The notes beneath the pieces were generated by a model. The model did no database searches. It had not been told where the DNA came from and saw only the letters and a list, made by a program, of their open reading frames with translations. A stretch of DNA of 64,000 nucleotides, taken from contig NW_022985437.1 of NCBI RefSeq assembly GCF_010093595.1, forward strand, positions 583,380-647,379, in the 5' to 3' direction. The position numbers were made by a program, and so were the translations under genes. Below, piece by piece: positions 32,900-45,380 of the stretch. Each line of letters begins with the position of its first letter. The first letter of the stretch is position 1. The DNA is from Mytilinidion resinicola (Eukaryota > Ascomycota > Dothideomycetes > Mytilinidiales > Mytilinidiaceae).

Positions 32900-35800
32900 A
32901 TGAGCTCTCCCAGTCTGTCTGCGCGCTCCTCCGAGCTGCACCTCAATGGCGATGCCCGCGCGACACGTCCGCGTATCCCCTCTCCCCAGCGTTCCTTTGG
33001 GCGCATGTCCTCAAAACACTTCGTCATTACCTCGATCCCCCTCACAGTCACACCCGCTTCCGCCAGAAGCAACTCTTCCTCACGCAACAGTCCTGCCTCC
33101 ACAGCCTCCCAAATGGCAGCCAGCAGCTCCCTCCAGTCCACGCCCGAGGGCCTGGTCCCGGTCTCCCAACCACTCGCAACCCCGGCACCGCTGTCCCTTG
33201 GAGAATCATATATGCATCCTCCAGCTTCGACTCCTCCTGCTTCGTCACCCTCTGCCATGGCCGTAGCCCTCGGGAAAGGCCCCAGCCTGATACGGAGGGT
33301 ATCTCGCGGAGCGCAAGGGATACCGAACCGGTTTCGACGCCACGGTCACCGTGACAGCAGTTGTGGGCCAGTCATTATGCGGCGCCGCAGCGACAGCAGA
33401 GGCGTCGCGGACACCTACATGGACATCTCTGACCTCGAGCTCGGTGACCTGGATAACGAGGAGGCCGTGGAGGACCTTGCACACGCCGCCCAGGATCCAC
33501 ATAACGCGCTTGGAATTACTGCTGGCCGGCCAAGCGTCACATCGGCACCCGACCCGGGCGTCGTGGCCCCGATCCGCTCTTCCCTCTTGCAACAAGGCAC
33601 AACACTCACCAAAGTACACAAGGGCAAAGAAAAGAAAATCAAATTTCGAATGGACTTTGAGTCCGCAAAAGTCTGCTGGGATTCCGCGCGGTTGTCGAAG
33701 CAGTTTTACATCGATGATGTTCGAGACTTCCGCATTGGTCGCGAGGCCCGGAACTACCGCGAAGAAAACGGCATCGCCGAAAAATACGAGCCCCTGTGGT
33801 TTACAATCATCTACGCAGACAGCCGGTCAAAGGCGCGACCTCCTAAGCATCTGCATCTGATAGCTCCAACGCCTGGGATCTTCGATCTCTGGATCAACAC
33901 CTTGGAGCTGGTCTCGCGAAGTCGACTCAACATGATGGCAGGGTTGGTTGACGCGACCGAGAAAAGCGCCAAGTCGTTCTGGCGACACGCGATGGATAAA
34001 AAGTTTGATAGAGCTGAGCATGCCGAGGAAGACGAAACCATGGATTTGCAGGGGGTGCTGAAGCTTTGCCGAAGCCTGCACATCAACACTTCCGAAAACT
34101 CCATTCGTAGCCACTTCGACAAGGCAGTCAGTGAGAATTCACGTGTTCTGACGCAGGCTCAATTCTTGATGTTTGTGAAAAGGCTCAAGGAGCGCCAAGA
34201 TATCAAGAAAATCTACAAAGAGATCAAGGCGAACAGTCCGACCGGCCTCGTCGATAAAAGTGCATTCCTGGCCTTCCTGAAGCACTCTCAGGGAGTCGAT
34301 GTGCAAGCTGACCTGGAACATTGGACCAACGTCTTTGAGAAGTACGCCCGCGCGTCGAAACCAAAAGCAACAGTATCGCCGCAGCTTAGCAGCGAGTCTA
34401 TGTTTCTTACAATAAGTTCGCAAGCGTTCCAGGCGTTTCTCTCGTCCACTCACAATTCCACATACGCGCCTGCGAGTCCGGAGCCCAAGTTTGACCGTCC
34501 CCTCAATGAATACTTTATATCTAGCTCTCACAACACGTATCTGCTCGGGCGCCAAGTTGCTGGTGAGTCAAGCACTGAGGCTTACATCACCGCTCTGCAG
34601 AAGGGCTGCCGATGCGTCGAGGTCGACTGCTGGGATGGCAGTGACGGGAAGCCCGTTGTCATGCACGGCCGCACGCTTACCAAAAGCATTCCGTTTCTTG
34701 ACACTATCAAAGTCATCGCCAAGTACGCTTTCGTCTCGTCTCCCTATCCAGTCATCATCTCGCTGGAAGTTCATTGCAATCCTGCCCAGCAAGAGATCAT
34801 GACACAGAACATGAAGACCGAGTTTGGAGACGCGCTTTTGCTGGATCCTTTGGATGATTCGAAGACACTGCCATCACCCGAGGCATTGAAAGGAAAAATC
34901 CTCATCAAAGTCAAGGCCGCTGCTGAAGATACCGATGACGCCACCATCATAAATGATCTTACGACTCAACGGCGGCAGCGGAGTTTCAGCTCTCCGTTCT
35001 CACGACCAACGGTGTTTGCAGACCAAGGCCAGATGTTGTATAGTCCGCAATCAATAAGTCCTCCGGAAAAGCCTGGCTTTCTTTGGGCATCGCCCAGGAC
35101 CTCGACAACTTCAACTGCGGGCACCACCACTACGACTCCAGGCACAGTAGGAAGCATCAGCTGCAGCTCAGACGAAAGCGATACTCCACATGTCCCCACA
35201 CCAGCAGGAAAAAAGAAGAAGAAGAACACTAGCAAAATCACAAAGGTATTAGGCGATCTTGGTGTCTACACCCGAGGTATAAAATTCTCCGACTTCACTG
35301 GCCAGGATGCAAATACCTACAACCACGTTTTCTCCTTTGCCGAGCGAACTTTCGACAGGCTATGCAAGGCCGACAGCGACAGCAAAAGACTAATCGAGGA
35401 GCACAACATGCGCTGCTTAATGCGCGTGTATCCCTCTGGTCATCGCATCTATTCCTCAAACTTCGATCCCACCAAGTTCTGGCGACGTGGTGTTCAGATG
35501 GCGGCTCTCAACTGGCAGACCTATGATGTTCCTCAGCAACTCAATGAGGCCATGTTCGCTGCCGGCAACGACCGACTAGGATATGTTCTCAAGCCTGATG
35601 AGCTTCGACCTGGCCACTTCCCTGCCAAGGGGGCCAGCAAAACGCCGAAGAAGCTCGTCAAGTTCACCGTGGACAGAATCACTGCCCAACAACTTCCTCG
35701 CCCTAGTGGTCTCAGCTCAGACTCGAACATTAACCCGTACATCGAATTCGAAATGCACTTCGCCGAAGACAAGGGACGAGGAATTGCTACCTGCGAAGGC

Positions 35801-36352
35801 GGCGAGGACGCCTCTGATAGACGTGGCATATCAGGGATCGGAGAGCCGGTCCGTGTTCGCACTATCACTGCCCCGGGCAATGGCTATGATCCGGAGTGGC
35901 AAGACACCATCACGATGAGCTGTGAGACCAGGTATCCAAGCCTCGTTTTCGTTCGTTGGACCGTTTACAATTCACTCGACGGGCGCAACAAAGGAGGGAT
36001 AGCCCTTGCCACCTTCACCGCAAAGCTAAGTAGTCTGCAACAAGGCTACCGCCATCTTCCGCTATACGACGTCAGCGGCGAGCAGTATCTATTCTCGACA
36101 CTCTTTTGCCGCATCAAGAAAGAGGACCACGTCTTAGTTGTTGAGCCTCAGGCCCCAATCGAACGCATATTGACCAGCCCAGGGAATATGGATCCCTTGG
36201 AGCTGCCAAAGGATGGTGAAAGAGCCTCTCGAGGCATCCTCAAGAAGTTACTCACGCGCACGCCTAGCGACCGCAAACAGCGAAAGGAGAGCGAGTCGAA
36301 AGAAAGAAACGGATCACGCTTCAGCCGCAGCAGCACGATCGAACGACAATAA
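32900..36352 (+). CDS. PLC1: Phosphoinositide-specific phospholipase C
   Basis: Single exon, 1150 aa from the ATG at 32900. A long Ser/Pro-rich N-terminal tail precedes a PH-like domain (about 230-350: FYIDDVRDFRIGREARNYRE), EF-hand-like helices (about 370-500), and the X box (about 533-680). The two catalytic histidines are His544 in SSSHNTYLLG and His589 in VMHGRTLTKS. An X-Y linker of about 100 residues rich in Ser/Thr ends in a Lys run. The Y box (about 790-905: GIKFSDFTGQDA, HRIYSSNFDPTKFWRRG) and a C2 domain (about 917-1077) follow, then a basic tail. It cleaves PIP2 to IP3 and diacylglycerol. The delta-like architecture is normal for fungi; the extended N-terminus is longer than in yeast Plc1. 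Confidence 0.96.
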   Translation: MSSPSLSARSSELHLNGDARATRPRIPSPQRSFGRMSSKHFVITSIPLTVTPASARSNSSSRNSPASTASQMAASSSLQSTPEGLVPVSQPLATPAPLSLGESYMHPPASTPPASSPSAMAVALGKGPSLIRRVSRGAQGIPNRFRRHGHRDSSCGPVIMRRRSDSRGVADTYMDISDLELGDLDNEEAVEDLAHAAQDPHNALGITAGRPSVTSAPDPGVVAPIRSSLLQQGTTLTKVHKGKEKKIKFRMDFESAKVCWDSARLSKQFYIDDVRDFRIGREARNYREENGIAEKYEPLWFTIIYADSRSKARPPKHLHLIAPTPGIFDLWINTLELVSRSRLNMMAGLVDATEKSAKSFWRHAMDKKFDRAEHAEEDETMDLQGVLKLCRSLHINTSENSIRSHFDKAVSENSRVLTQAQFLMFVKRLKERQDIKKIYKEIKANSPTGLVDKSAFLAFLKHSQGVDVQADLEHWTNVFEKYARASKPKATVSPQLSSESMFLTISSQAFQAFLSSTHNSTYAPASPEPKFDRPLNEYFISSSHNTYLLGRQVAGESSTEAYITALQKGCRCVEVDCWDGSDGKPVVMHGRTLTKSIPFLDTIKVIAKYAFVSSPYPVIISLEVHCNPAQQEIMTQNMKTEFGDALLLDPLDDSKTLPSPEALKGKILIKVKAAAEDTDDATIINDLTTQRRQRSFSSPFSRPTVFADQGQMLYSPQSISPPEKPGFLWASPRTSTTSTAGTTTTTPGTVGSISCSSDESDTPHVPTPAGKKKKKNTSKITKVLGDLGVYTRGIKFSDFTGQDANTYNHVFSFAERTFDRLCKADSDSKRLIEEHNMRCLMRVYPSGHRIYSSNFDPTKFWRRGVQMAALNWQTYDVPQQLNEAMFAAGNDRLGYVLKPDELRPGHFPAKGASKTPKKLVKFTVDRITAQQLPRPSGLSSDSNINPYIEFEMHFAEDKGRGIATCEGGEDASDRRGISGIGEPVRVRTITAPGNGYDPEWQDTITMSCETRYPSLVFVRWTVYNSLDGRNKGGIALATFTAKLSSLQQGYRHLPLYDVSGEQYLFSTLFCRIKKEDHVLVVEPQAPIERILTSPGNMDPLELPKDGERASRGILKKLLTRTPSDRKQRKESESKERNGSRFSRSSTIERQ

Positions 36353-39300
36353 CGCCACACAACCCTTCCGCCCCATCTCACGACAAAACAGTTCTTGTAT
36401 CATATTCCCTCGTACCAGCGACCTTTTAGAATTTCCTTTGTTTTTCGGATTTGGTGTTATTCGGAGTTCCACAATCACATATCACAGGGGCGGCTTTTTG
36501 TAACCATACCACGGATGCTTTTTCTGAGGTTTGCGCACTCGCTATGACTTTATACCCCAGTAATACTCGCATGGATCTTCATTTTGGGCTTAATTGTGTT
36601 TTTGGGAATCAGGAGTCGTGAGCAGCACATTGTCGACTACCAAGGGGAAGGGAGTTTCTATTTATTTTCCTGATGTCCATCACGGACCACGGAAACTATA
36701 GACTGTTCGCGCCTACAGTGGCATCACTCATTTTCCTTTCCATCGATCTATTTCTTTCAATCTCGAAGCTTGGGCTCGGGGCTCATTAGGGGGGCAGGAT
36801 TTTCAGTTCTTTGGGTGTGCGGGGTTCACGCTGGTTCGTTTTTTGTTTGTTAAGCCTTTCCATGTATGCTGGCATCTGAGAGTGGAATCTGCATAGCTTG
36901 TCTCACTGTCCTTATGGGGGCTGTAGTGCTCTCTGCAGCCAGACCTGCGGGCGAGGCTGACTCTTGGCTGGACTGAGGATGAGGAATTAGATACAATCAA
37001 ACCCCGTTCATTGTCACGGCGGAAAAGGCCTGATGATCACCCGCCACACTCGAACCAACCCTTAGCCTTGTGGCGATGCGATATTCGACGATCTGAGGGA
37101 CGCCTAACAATCGCAGCCGTTCGATTTCGAACCCCAATCCTTGCCAATCTAATCCCTCACAAAGCTCTATTCTAGTCCTCGTGCTCAGCCTCACGAACTC
37201 CACTGCTCACTCTTATCTCGCTGACCATGCCGGGAGTAGGCATCAAACAGCCACCGTCCCTATGCGGGAACAATCGCCGCGCGATACGAGCATCAACACG
37301 ATACGAAACTCGACACGGGAGCCGGGGGGCTGGGGTGGTGGTGGTACGTGCCTCCGATCAAAGCAAAAAAACGATGACGAGGCAACGACTAGCCGCTATT
37401 CGTAAAAGGGGCCGTGCTGACGCGGCAATGGCAGGCTGCAGCGAGGCAAACGAACGACGTGCGTCCACTCTGCTCAGAACTGGTCGGATGGTTGTGCCGG
37501 CATGGCATGGACATGGATATGGCCACCCGGGCAAGCCCTCCAGCAAGCACGATTCGATATTCCCAACATTCCCGCATTAGCTCAACCCCCTTGCCAGACC
37601 CCTGGACCCTGCGTGCATCGCGAACTGGAGTTCAGCGCGGTTGCGCGCAAAGGTGAGGAGGTGGGGTGGGGTGTGGTTGTGGTGGGGAGCTTGCAGGCAG
37701 GCATGCATGCATCCGATAGCTTCGAGCAGCGGCGAGAATCAATTAGACTTCGTGCAGGCAAGCCCATGCAATAACACTGGGAGCGAAGCTTTGATCCTGG
37801 CTCCCTGTTGCGAAATATGTATGCAATCCTTTCATGCACCCCGCACTGCTGTGCAGCCCCGGCAAGCCGCAGCAAGCACGCAAAAGAGGGGGCCAATTGT
37901 GGGCGCGAGATGGGACGGGCGGGGAGGGATCAGCCGGGTGGGCCCGCGAGGGTGTGCTGGTGGTATATTTTGGCTGGGTTGGTCGGTTCGCCTCACTTTC
38001 TCAGGTGGTGAGGTGCGTGTGCAGAGGTGGGCTGAGAGGGCCGGAAGTGGGTCCGTGAGAGGGATTTTGATGGATGGGATGGGGTTGTGAGGTGGAGGCG
38101 GTTGATTGGCGAGGCATGGGATACTCCTTCTAGGCTGGGTGGAGGGTGTGCGTCACGTAATTGTCCTCCTGGGCACGAAATTTGTAGCATACTTTGGTTG
38201 GTGGTTTCATGCAGTGAGACTTTGGTATGATATGTGGTCTCTTTGCAGGTCTCGGTGGCACACGCTTTGGGTGGCGCGGTTCCACTGCCTAGGTACGCCA
38301 GGATACCTAGGTATGTGTTCAGACGACGGAGGTAGTCATGTATACCTAGTCAAGAAAGTGAGAAGGGGCAAGAGTGGAGCTTCGTCGGAGGATTTGGATC
38401 GAGTTCATGGATACACCCTCTTGCCGTGATGGTCCTTCCCAGTATAGTGGCCTCGGACTGTCTGAAACGCCGGCGAGGTTCAAGGGCTTTCAAATTTAGT
38501 TGTTGAGTTGAACGAGTTCAAGAAACATCCAGGTACTCGGTATCAGATATCAGTCCTTCGGAGAGTATCTGTTTCGGCGGGAGATTGTTTCCAGGGGCGG
38601 CGGTGGGTAAAAGAAGGACTGGCAGGGAGATGACTTACTCGCCTACCCGATACCTAAGAACAGCACTTCCCTGGGAGCATGAGAGCGGGTTCTTGGATTC
38701 CGGATGAAGTCTCATGGCTCGCTGCTACTAATTAGCTGAAGGAGGTACGGCATCAAATGACTAAAGATATCAATTTGTTGAAATGAGTCCTTTTATTATG
38801 GACTTTGGGTGGCCATCGGTGGTGTACTAGCACTCCGTAGGATTCTTGATTCGTAGTTCGCAGTTGAATACTACGCTGTACTATTCCAGGACTGTTGTAA
38901 AAGCTGTTTGCTCGAGAGTGAACACACTGGGCGTCGAGCTCATAATCCTGGGTTGACGTCGACGGTATACTCGAGGGACTTTGTGGATTATTTGGGAGGC
39001 CGACAGCTGGACACACCACGATAACGCACCCAGGGTTGGTTAGCCCTCAAAAGCAAAATAGATACGTCCAATCACCAACGGAAACCCTCATTTGCAGCGT
39101 GTAATGTAGACAGTGCTCACGTATTCGCCTTACACGGGCATGTCGGCTATTGTATATATTCACCACGGCAAACCGTACATGGCATGGCTCTCTGAAAATT
39201 AGTGCCTCGCAGGCTGCCCGTCCGTTTTTACGATCTCTTCCCTTTTATGAGACAGAATGAAGGAGCGAGCTTTGAAGCATATAGGTAGTACGTGCGGCAT

Positions 39301-40141
39301 ATAAACACTACAGTTGATACTGCAATGGAAAATCGACAAGAGTTTCAAGAACAGAGGACGACTTTCGTAGGTTCCATGGTACCCGGGAGAGTACTAACAT
39401 ATAGGTCCATGCAAACTGACCTGTCACTGTACATAGGAAACGAGTATGGACACAGAATACAGTTGAATGCTACTGGATGGCAAGGTATTACTAAGTTACG
39501 ACTGTATAGATACTGTAAAGCAGATGATTAAGGCGCCGCCGTCGAGGCAACGCTGTCGAAATGAGAAACTCAGCCAGTTCTGTACTTTAAAAGTGAACGA
39601 TTTGAAGATTGGATGACAGTGGATGCTACCGGGAGAGATGTGTCGAGAGCTGATGGAGTATGTGAAATCGGAAGAGGCTTCAACGGATGAAGCAACGATG
39701 ACTAGAGAATCTTTAGGTCTTCAGGCCAATGACAAGCTCTACAAGCTCTGCAGTGGCGATGTGCCGCCCTTGCCGGTGAATATCGCGGATAATGTGATGT
39801 CAGGGAGAACTCCTGCGAGTGATAGAAAACACCTGCATGGATGTCAAGCGTGCCAAGGCCACGCAGTAAAGCTGCCACTGCTCCAGTGCGGCTCAACTTT
39901 TGCCGCAAACCACCCACCCATCTCCAACCCCCACACTCGCATCTACACCACTCGCCGGGGATGGCCTGACGAGCTTCTACAGCTCCCTCCCTCTTCAATT
40001 CACCAGACAGGAAGACCTGTTGCCCTCCAAAGCCGGCCCGGCGCCGCGCCCCCCAAACCTTATCCCACCTTTGTCCCCCGAACTTTTTCTGCGCCTGCAC
40101 ACCAACCACCCAGAGCTCACCACCAAGCTCTGTAACTCATC
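36353..40141. other. 3.8-kb gene-poor region between PLC1 and UPF1
   Basis: Holds the PLC1 3' flank and the UPF1 promoter. A group of CCTAGGTA/TACCTAGG strings lies near 38290-38350. The last 250 bp before the UPF1 ATG are C-rich and pyrimidine-biased, as expected for a leader. Short open frames in between have no domain and I do not call them as genes. Confidence 0.5.
38288..38315. repeat. CCTAGGTA inverted repeat
   Basis: CCTAGGTA and TACCTAGG form 8-bp perfect arms about 9 bp apart, followed by another TAGGTATG. Related strings (TATACCTAG, GGTACTCGGTATC) recur within the next 250 bp. Confidence 0.4.
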
Positions 40142-43100
40142 ATGGAGGACGCTTTTACGCATATGGGCAACCACCTGGTCTCCGACTCAGCCTCTACCAT
40201 CAACGCCAGCACCGCGGATGATGAAAGCATCCTGGATGGAGACCTTGGCCGCAGCACCCTCACCGGCTCCAGGAGGCGGAGGGTAGACGACGACGAAGAG
40301 ACTGATGTCTACGATGACGATGATATGGAAAGCATGGCTAGTATGACTGTTGACGGCATCAACGGCAAGGCAGGAGGAGCGAAGGTGGAGGAGGAGGTTG
40401 AGCTCCCCCCACATGCTTGCGCGTATGTTCTCCGCGCCCAACTCTGTGCTGAAGCAAAGCTAACATGTCCCCTTCTCTAGATACTGTGGCATCCATAACT
40501 CCAGCAGCGTTGTCAAATGCCTCTCTTGCAGCAAGTGGTTCTGCAGTGCCCGTGGCAATACATCATCATCCCACATCATCAACCACCTGGTCCGAGCGCG
40601 CCATAAGGAAGTCCAACTGCACCCTCTTTCCTCGTTGGGAGACACCGTTCTAGAATGCTACAATTGTGGAACCAAGAATGTCTTTCTTCTCGGCTTTATC
40701 CCCGCAAAATCGGATACTGTCGTGGTCTTGCTCTGCCGACAGCCTTGCGCCGCCATGCCGTCGCAGAAGGACATGAACTGGGATACCTCGCGCTGGCAAC
40801 CGCTCATTGAGGACCGCTCGTTCCTGACCTGGCTTGTGTCTCCTCCCTCTGACCAGGAACAACTACGCGCTCGCCATCTTAGCCCTCAGATGATCGCCAA
40901 GTTGGAGGAACTCTGGAAGGACAATGCTAGTGCTACAATTGCAGACTTGGAAAAAGGGGCTGGCCAGGAGGACGAACTCGCTCCGGTGCTTCTCCGCTAC
41001 GATGACGCCTTTCAATACCAGAATGTTTTTGGCCCGTTGGTCAAAATCGAAGCCGATTACGATCGCAAACTCAAGGAATCCCAATCCCAAGATCAACTTA
41101 TTGTGCGCTGGGACATGGGTCTCAACAACAAGCACTTGGCTAGTTTCATTCTTCCGAAACTGGAGCTCGGCGATGTCAAGCTTGCGGTTGGTGATGAGAT
41201 GCGCTTGCGATATACCGGGGAATTGCGACCTCACTGGGAGGGTGTAGGATATGTGATCAAGATTCCAAACAACCAGTCCGACGAAGTAACGATCGAACTT
41301 CGGACCAAGGGCGATCACAAATCCGTTCCCACCGAATGCACGCATAACTTCAGCGCCGACTACGTCTGGAAGGCTACCTCTTTCGACCGCATGCAGCACG
41401 CGATGAAGACCTTTGCCATTGACGAGATGAGCGTTTCTGGCTACATCTTCCATCGTCTTCTCGGCCATGAAGTTGCTGCAGCACCTATGAAGACTCAAAT
41501 GCCTCGCAAATTCAGCGTCCCGGGACTGCCGGAGCTGAACGCTAGTCAAATCAATGCTGTTAAGAGCGTTTTGCAGAAGCCATTGAGCTTGATTCAAGGG
41601 CCTCCAGGTACCGGTAAGACCGTCACCTCTGCTACGATCATCTATCATCTTTCGAAGATCAGCCAAGGCCAAGTCTTGGTCTGCGCCCCTTCTAACGTGG
41701 CTGTTGACCAACTCTGTGAGCGTATCCACCGCACAGGCTTGAAGACTGTCCGTGTCACTGCCAAGTCTAGAGAGGACGTCGAATCACCTGTCGGATTTCT
41801 CTCTCTCCACGAGCAAGTCCGCATGAACGACACCAACGTGGAACTCAACAAATTGAACCAGCTCAAGGGCGAACTCGGAGAGTTGTCCAGCCAGGATGAG
41901 AAAAAATTCAAGCAACTCACCCGCGCCGCCGAGCGAGAGATCTTGAACAACGCTGATGTCATCTGCTGTACTTGCGTTGGTGCAGGAGATCCTCGTCTTT
42001 CCAAACTCAAGTTCCGTACTGTGCTTATTGACGAGTCGACACAATCTGCGGAACCTGAATGCATGATTCCTCTGGTGCTCGGCTGTAAGCAGGTCGTTCT
42101 TGTTGGCGACCACCAGCAGTTAGGACCTGTCATCATGAACAAGAAAGCCGCAAAGGCGGGTCTGAACCAATCGCTGTTCGAGCGCCTAGTCATCCTCGGA
42201 TGTGCTCCTATCCGGCTCCAGGTGCAATATCGAATGCATCCTTGTCTCTCCGAGTTCCCATCCAACATGTTCTACGAAGGTTCATTGCAAAACGGTGTTA
42301 CTATGCAGCAGCGCCTTCGTCGCGATGTCGACTTCCCCTGGCCCGTTGCGGATTCACCCATGATGTTCTGGTCTAATTTGGGCAACGAGGAAATTTCGGC
42401 TTCTGGTACATCCTATCTCAACCGCACTGAAGCCTCCAACGTGGAAAAGATCGTGACTAGGTTCTTCAAGGCCGGAGTTCAACCTCAGGACATTGGCATC
42501 ATCACCCCTTACGAAGGCCAGCGCAGCTATGTTGTCAGCTCCATGCAGGCGACCGGTAGCTTCAAGAAGGAAAACTACAAAGAGATTGAAGTGGCATCAG
42601 TGGACGCGTTCCAGGGCCGTGAGAAGGACTTCATCGTTCTTTCCTGCGTCCGTTCCAACGATCATCAAGGCATCGGTTTCTTGAGTGACCCACGTCGTCT
42701 CAATGTTGCGCTTACTCGAGCCAAGTATGGATTGGTCATTCTCGGGAACCCGAAGGTTTTGTCGAAGCATCCCTTGTGGCACTACCTTCTGCTTCATTTC
42801 AAAGAGCGCAATTGCCTGGTCGAGGGTCCGTTGTCCAACTTGCAGGTATCCTTGCTCCAGTTCAGCCGTCCGAAGCAGAGCTACCGTGGTCCACAACGCT
42901 ACCAGATGGCATTCCAGCATGCCAACAACATGACGGCCGGACGTCCGAGTGCTACCGGCAAATCGTCTCGGCAAGAGTACAACGACAACGGGTCCATTCT
43001 TGGCTATATCCCAGATGATGTTTCGTCTGTCCATTCCTCTGCTCTTGGTGGCGTTGGTGTCTCATCCAACTATCCTCCAATGTTCTCCGGTTTTGCAGAG

Positions 43101-43478
43101 CAATGGCCAACTTTGGCGGGAGGTCGAGGTGGTCCTGGGCAGCGAGCCAAGGGTAACGGTGTTGCCAGTAGCGTCGCGGGCGAATCGGTTGCAGCGAGCG
43201 ACATCACAGATACTAAGAGCACCACCACTGACATCAAAGGAGGAGTCAGCCTTGCCGGCCTTACTCTGAATGAACTGCAGAAGCCTACGTCTCTTAGTCA
43301 GTCAGACCGTCTCAAGCGGTACGTGGAGGCTAGCGGACGCAACGACAATGCAGCTGGTGGATATGCTGGCGTGCGTGGGCTTCGCACTGGACTAGGTAAC
43401 TTTGACGACGACGACTCCCACAGCGTTTCTACTGCGTTCGCCAGTCAAGTCGGACCCTTAGGAAGCAATTACGAGTGA
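40142..43478 (+). CDS. UPF1: ATP-dependent RNA helicase Upf1 (nonsense-mediated decay)
   Basis: Two exons, 40142-40422 and 40481-43478, encode 1092 aa. The 58-bp intron rebuilds [17 protein letters not shown] at the start of the Cys/His-rich domain (about 92-250), which binds Upf2. The superfamily 1 helicase core follows: Walker A GPPGTGKT near residue 467, Walker B DEST near 610, VQYRMHP, and the final [15 protein letters not shown] motif. The N-terminal 90 residues are acidic ([13 protein letters not shown]), and the last 200 are Gly/Ser-rich and low in structure. Upf1 detects premature stop codons on ribosomes and recruits decay factors in the cytoplasm. Length is about 120 aa more than yeast Nam7, which is typical of filamentous fungi. 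Confidence 0.97.
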
Positions 43479-45380
43479 TCGCCTACGCTTTCCCACGAGA
43501 CACGTGCCTCCGCCTACATCTCTCGAGATTTACGGGTCCACCAACCAACCAGAACCGGTCGTCGCCTGATAGGTCGATGACCAGTTCACGAACGGTGGCC
43601 AGACCCTGAAACAAGGGAAGGATAACGAAAGCGAAAGCTCAGCGTACATGTTCGATATCAACAGACACCCAACACCCTTACCGCCCCCAATACCGCCCCT
43701 ACTATGATCCATACACGCGACTGTCCATCGCGTAAGCCCTTTGCTCGGCGCCATAGCGGATTCATACCAGGGAACAACCAGCAGATATGTCCTGGGTGCC
43801 CGGAGCTGCGCCCAGACATGCATCGGCTTGCTTGACTTGCTCCATCAGCGGTGTGGGACTCTCATGGGAAGAGTTGCTCATACTGTTTGGACGAAGGGCA
43901 ACCAGTCCTGCGACGTATTGTGCAAGTCTTTTGCGAAAGTTTTCTCTCTTGGTATTTGATTTGACTAGGGCAATCTGGAACGTGGATGGTGCGCTATAGG
44001 AGTGGAGCGAGGCATTAGGTAGTGTCGTTAGATTGCAAATTGCATAAATCGTGGTTTTAGTATAGTTCTTGTCAGACAACCCAGTTCTAAATTGCAGTGC
44101 TAGGCTAGAAGTTTGCGCTTACGGTAGTTCTGCTTAGTCGTTACGAATCGCTCCATCACGCAACCGGTCAATCATGACCCTTTGAGAGTCAGCTTAGACT
44201 TAGGCGCGTTGAGATTTTACATCTGGTCCAGATTTCTGGGTCTCGCGGAAACCCTAAGGAATATGCATGACACTTCACACACCTCTTGATACAATGGGAA
44301 TCACCGCTGTATGAATTGCTTTACCGCGTGATCAAGCATCCAGGTAGGATGTCAGATCCCAGACAGGGTGAACTCAAGCATCCAACAAACAAGTACATCA
44401 CTGTGTGAAACATCTCCCAACGTCAGGAGATCGATCGAACCCCACGTTCCAGTTCCATGGACCCCTCGCGTGGTTGTAGTGGGTCCTTGTCCCGCCGCTA
44501 GTGCGGATCTCGATAAGCGAGGCAGATCTCCTGCAGCCCATTACTGCGAAAGGAAGGTTTGGATACACACGTGCGACGCTAAAAATGTCGCCAAGACCGT
44601 GGAACATAGAACAGACCTTGGATTACTCTTAATAAGATTGAAAATGTATAGAGTATGGGTTAAAAATTGGTCAAGTCTATTAAGGGAGTTGGTAAATTAG
44701 TTTAGAGCTTTTTAAGAGAATGGGTTAATAAGGTTTGATTTCTTTAAGTGGATAGATTGATTAGGTGGACGATTCGCAGGAGGAAAGGTTTGTAGGATGT
44801 CATTTAGTAGGTGGAAGGGTTGTCACGGGGAGAGGTAAGTATATCGAGGGCAGAGGTGGTGATTGAGAGTGCTCAGATGACATTCTCCCTAATACTTCGT
44901 CATGCAAGCTTTGGGACCCGAACATGTTGTACTCGGAGTCACTACTAGGAGCAATACACTACGTAAATATCAAAATATACAAGACGAGCTAGAAAATCAC
45001 CCTGCGTAGCATTTGGTGAGGATCATCGCCTCAACGATGAGAATATCGAAGCCAACGTCTCGAGCTTGTCGAATTGGATGATGCACTCTAGTGCATATCG
45101 CCTCTCGCGAAACGAGAAAATCAATTGAACACACGGAAAGCTTGTGACATGGTAAGAAAAGTCTGAGTAATGCAGACTAATAGAGAACTCCCAGTATTTT
45201 TCTTGCTCCTGGACTCATACTCCCTCCACATTGGTTCCATCGTATGTATGCGCTACGACGACACCCATCCCAGGCTGTGCTGCCTGGACTTTACATCTCT
45301 TCTGGCTTGAATAATACACCGACGCATTTCAGACAGCGGCGAAGAGAGATGCACATACTTTTGTCTAGGCACTATATAGC
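43479..45380. other. 1.9-kb gene-poor region with an AT-rich patch
   Basis: Downstream flank of UPF1. From about 44620 to 44770 the sequence is AT-rich with many TTA/TAA strings and no coding potential, a look that repeat-induced point mutation can leave. Nothing else recognised. Confidence 0.5.

Noticed and set aside
38490..38525. TTCAA/TTGAA strings resembling a tRNA T-loop
   Set aside because: Flanking bases cannot form the five-pair T-stem; similar hits near 7930, 9805 and 25332 fail the same test.
39623..40135. 170-codon frame just before UPF1
   Set aside because: Pro/His/Ser-rich translation of a C-rich leader, no domain, ends directly before the UPF1 start.
40863..41729. Long open frame on the minus strand inside UPF1
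   Set aside because: It is antisense to strongly conserved UPF1 coding sequence and shows no domain; a shadow of codon bias.
44398..44607. Possible tRNA or SINE with internal promoter boxes
   Set aside because: A GGTTCGA-like string and a TGG...AGTGG-like string are present, but T-stem and acceptor stem do not pair.
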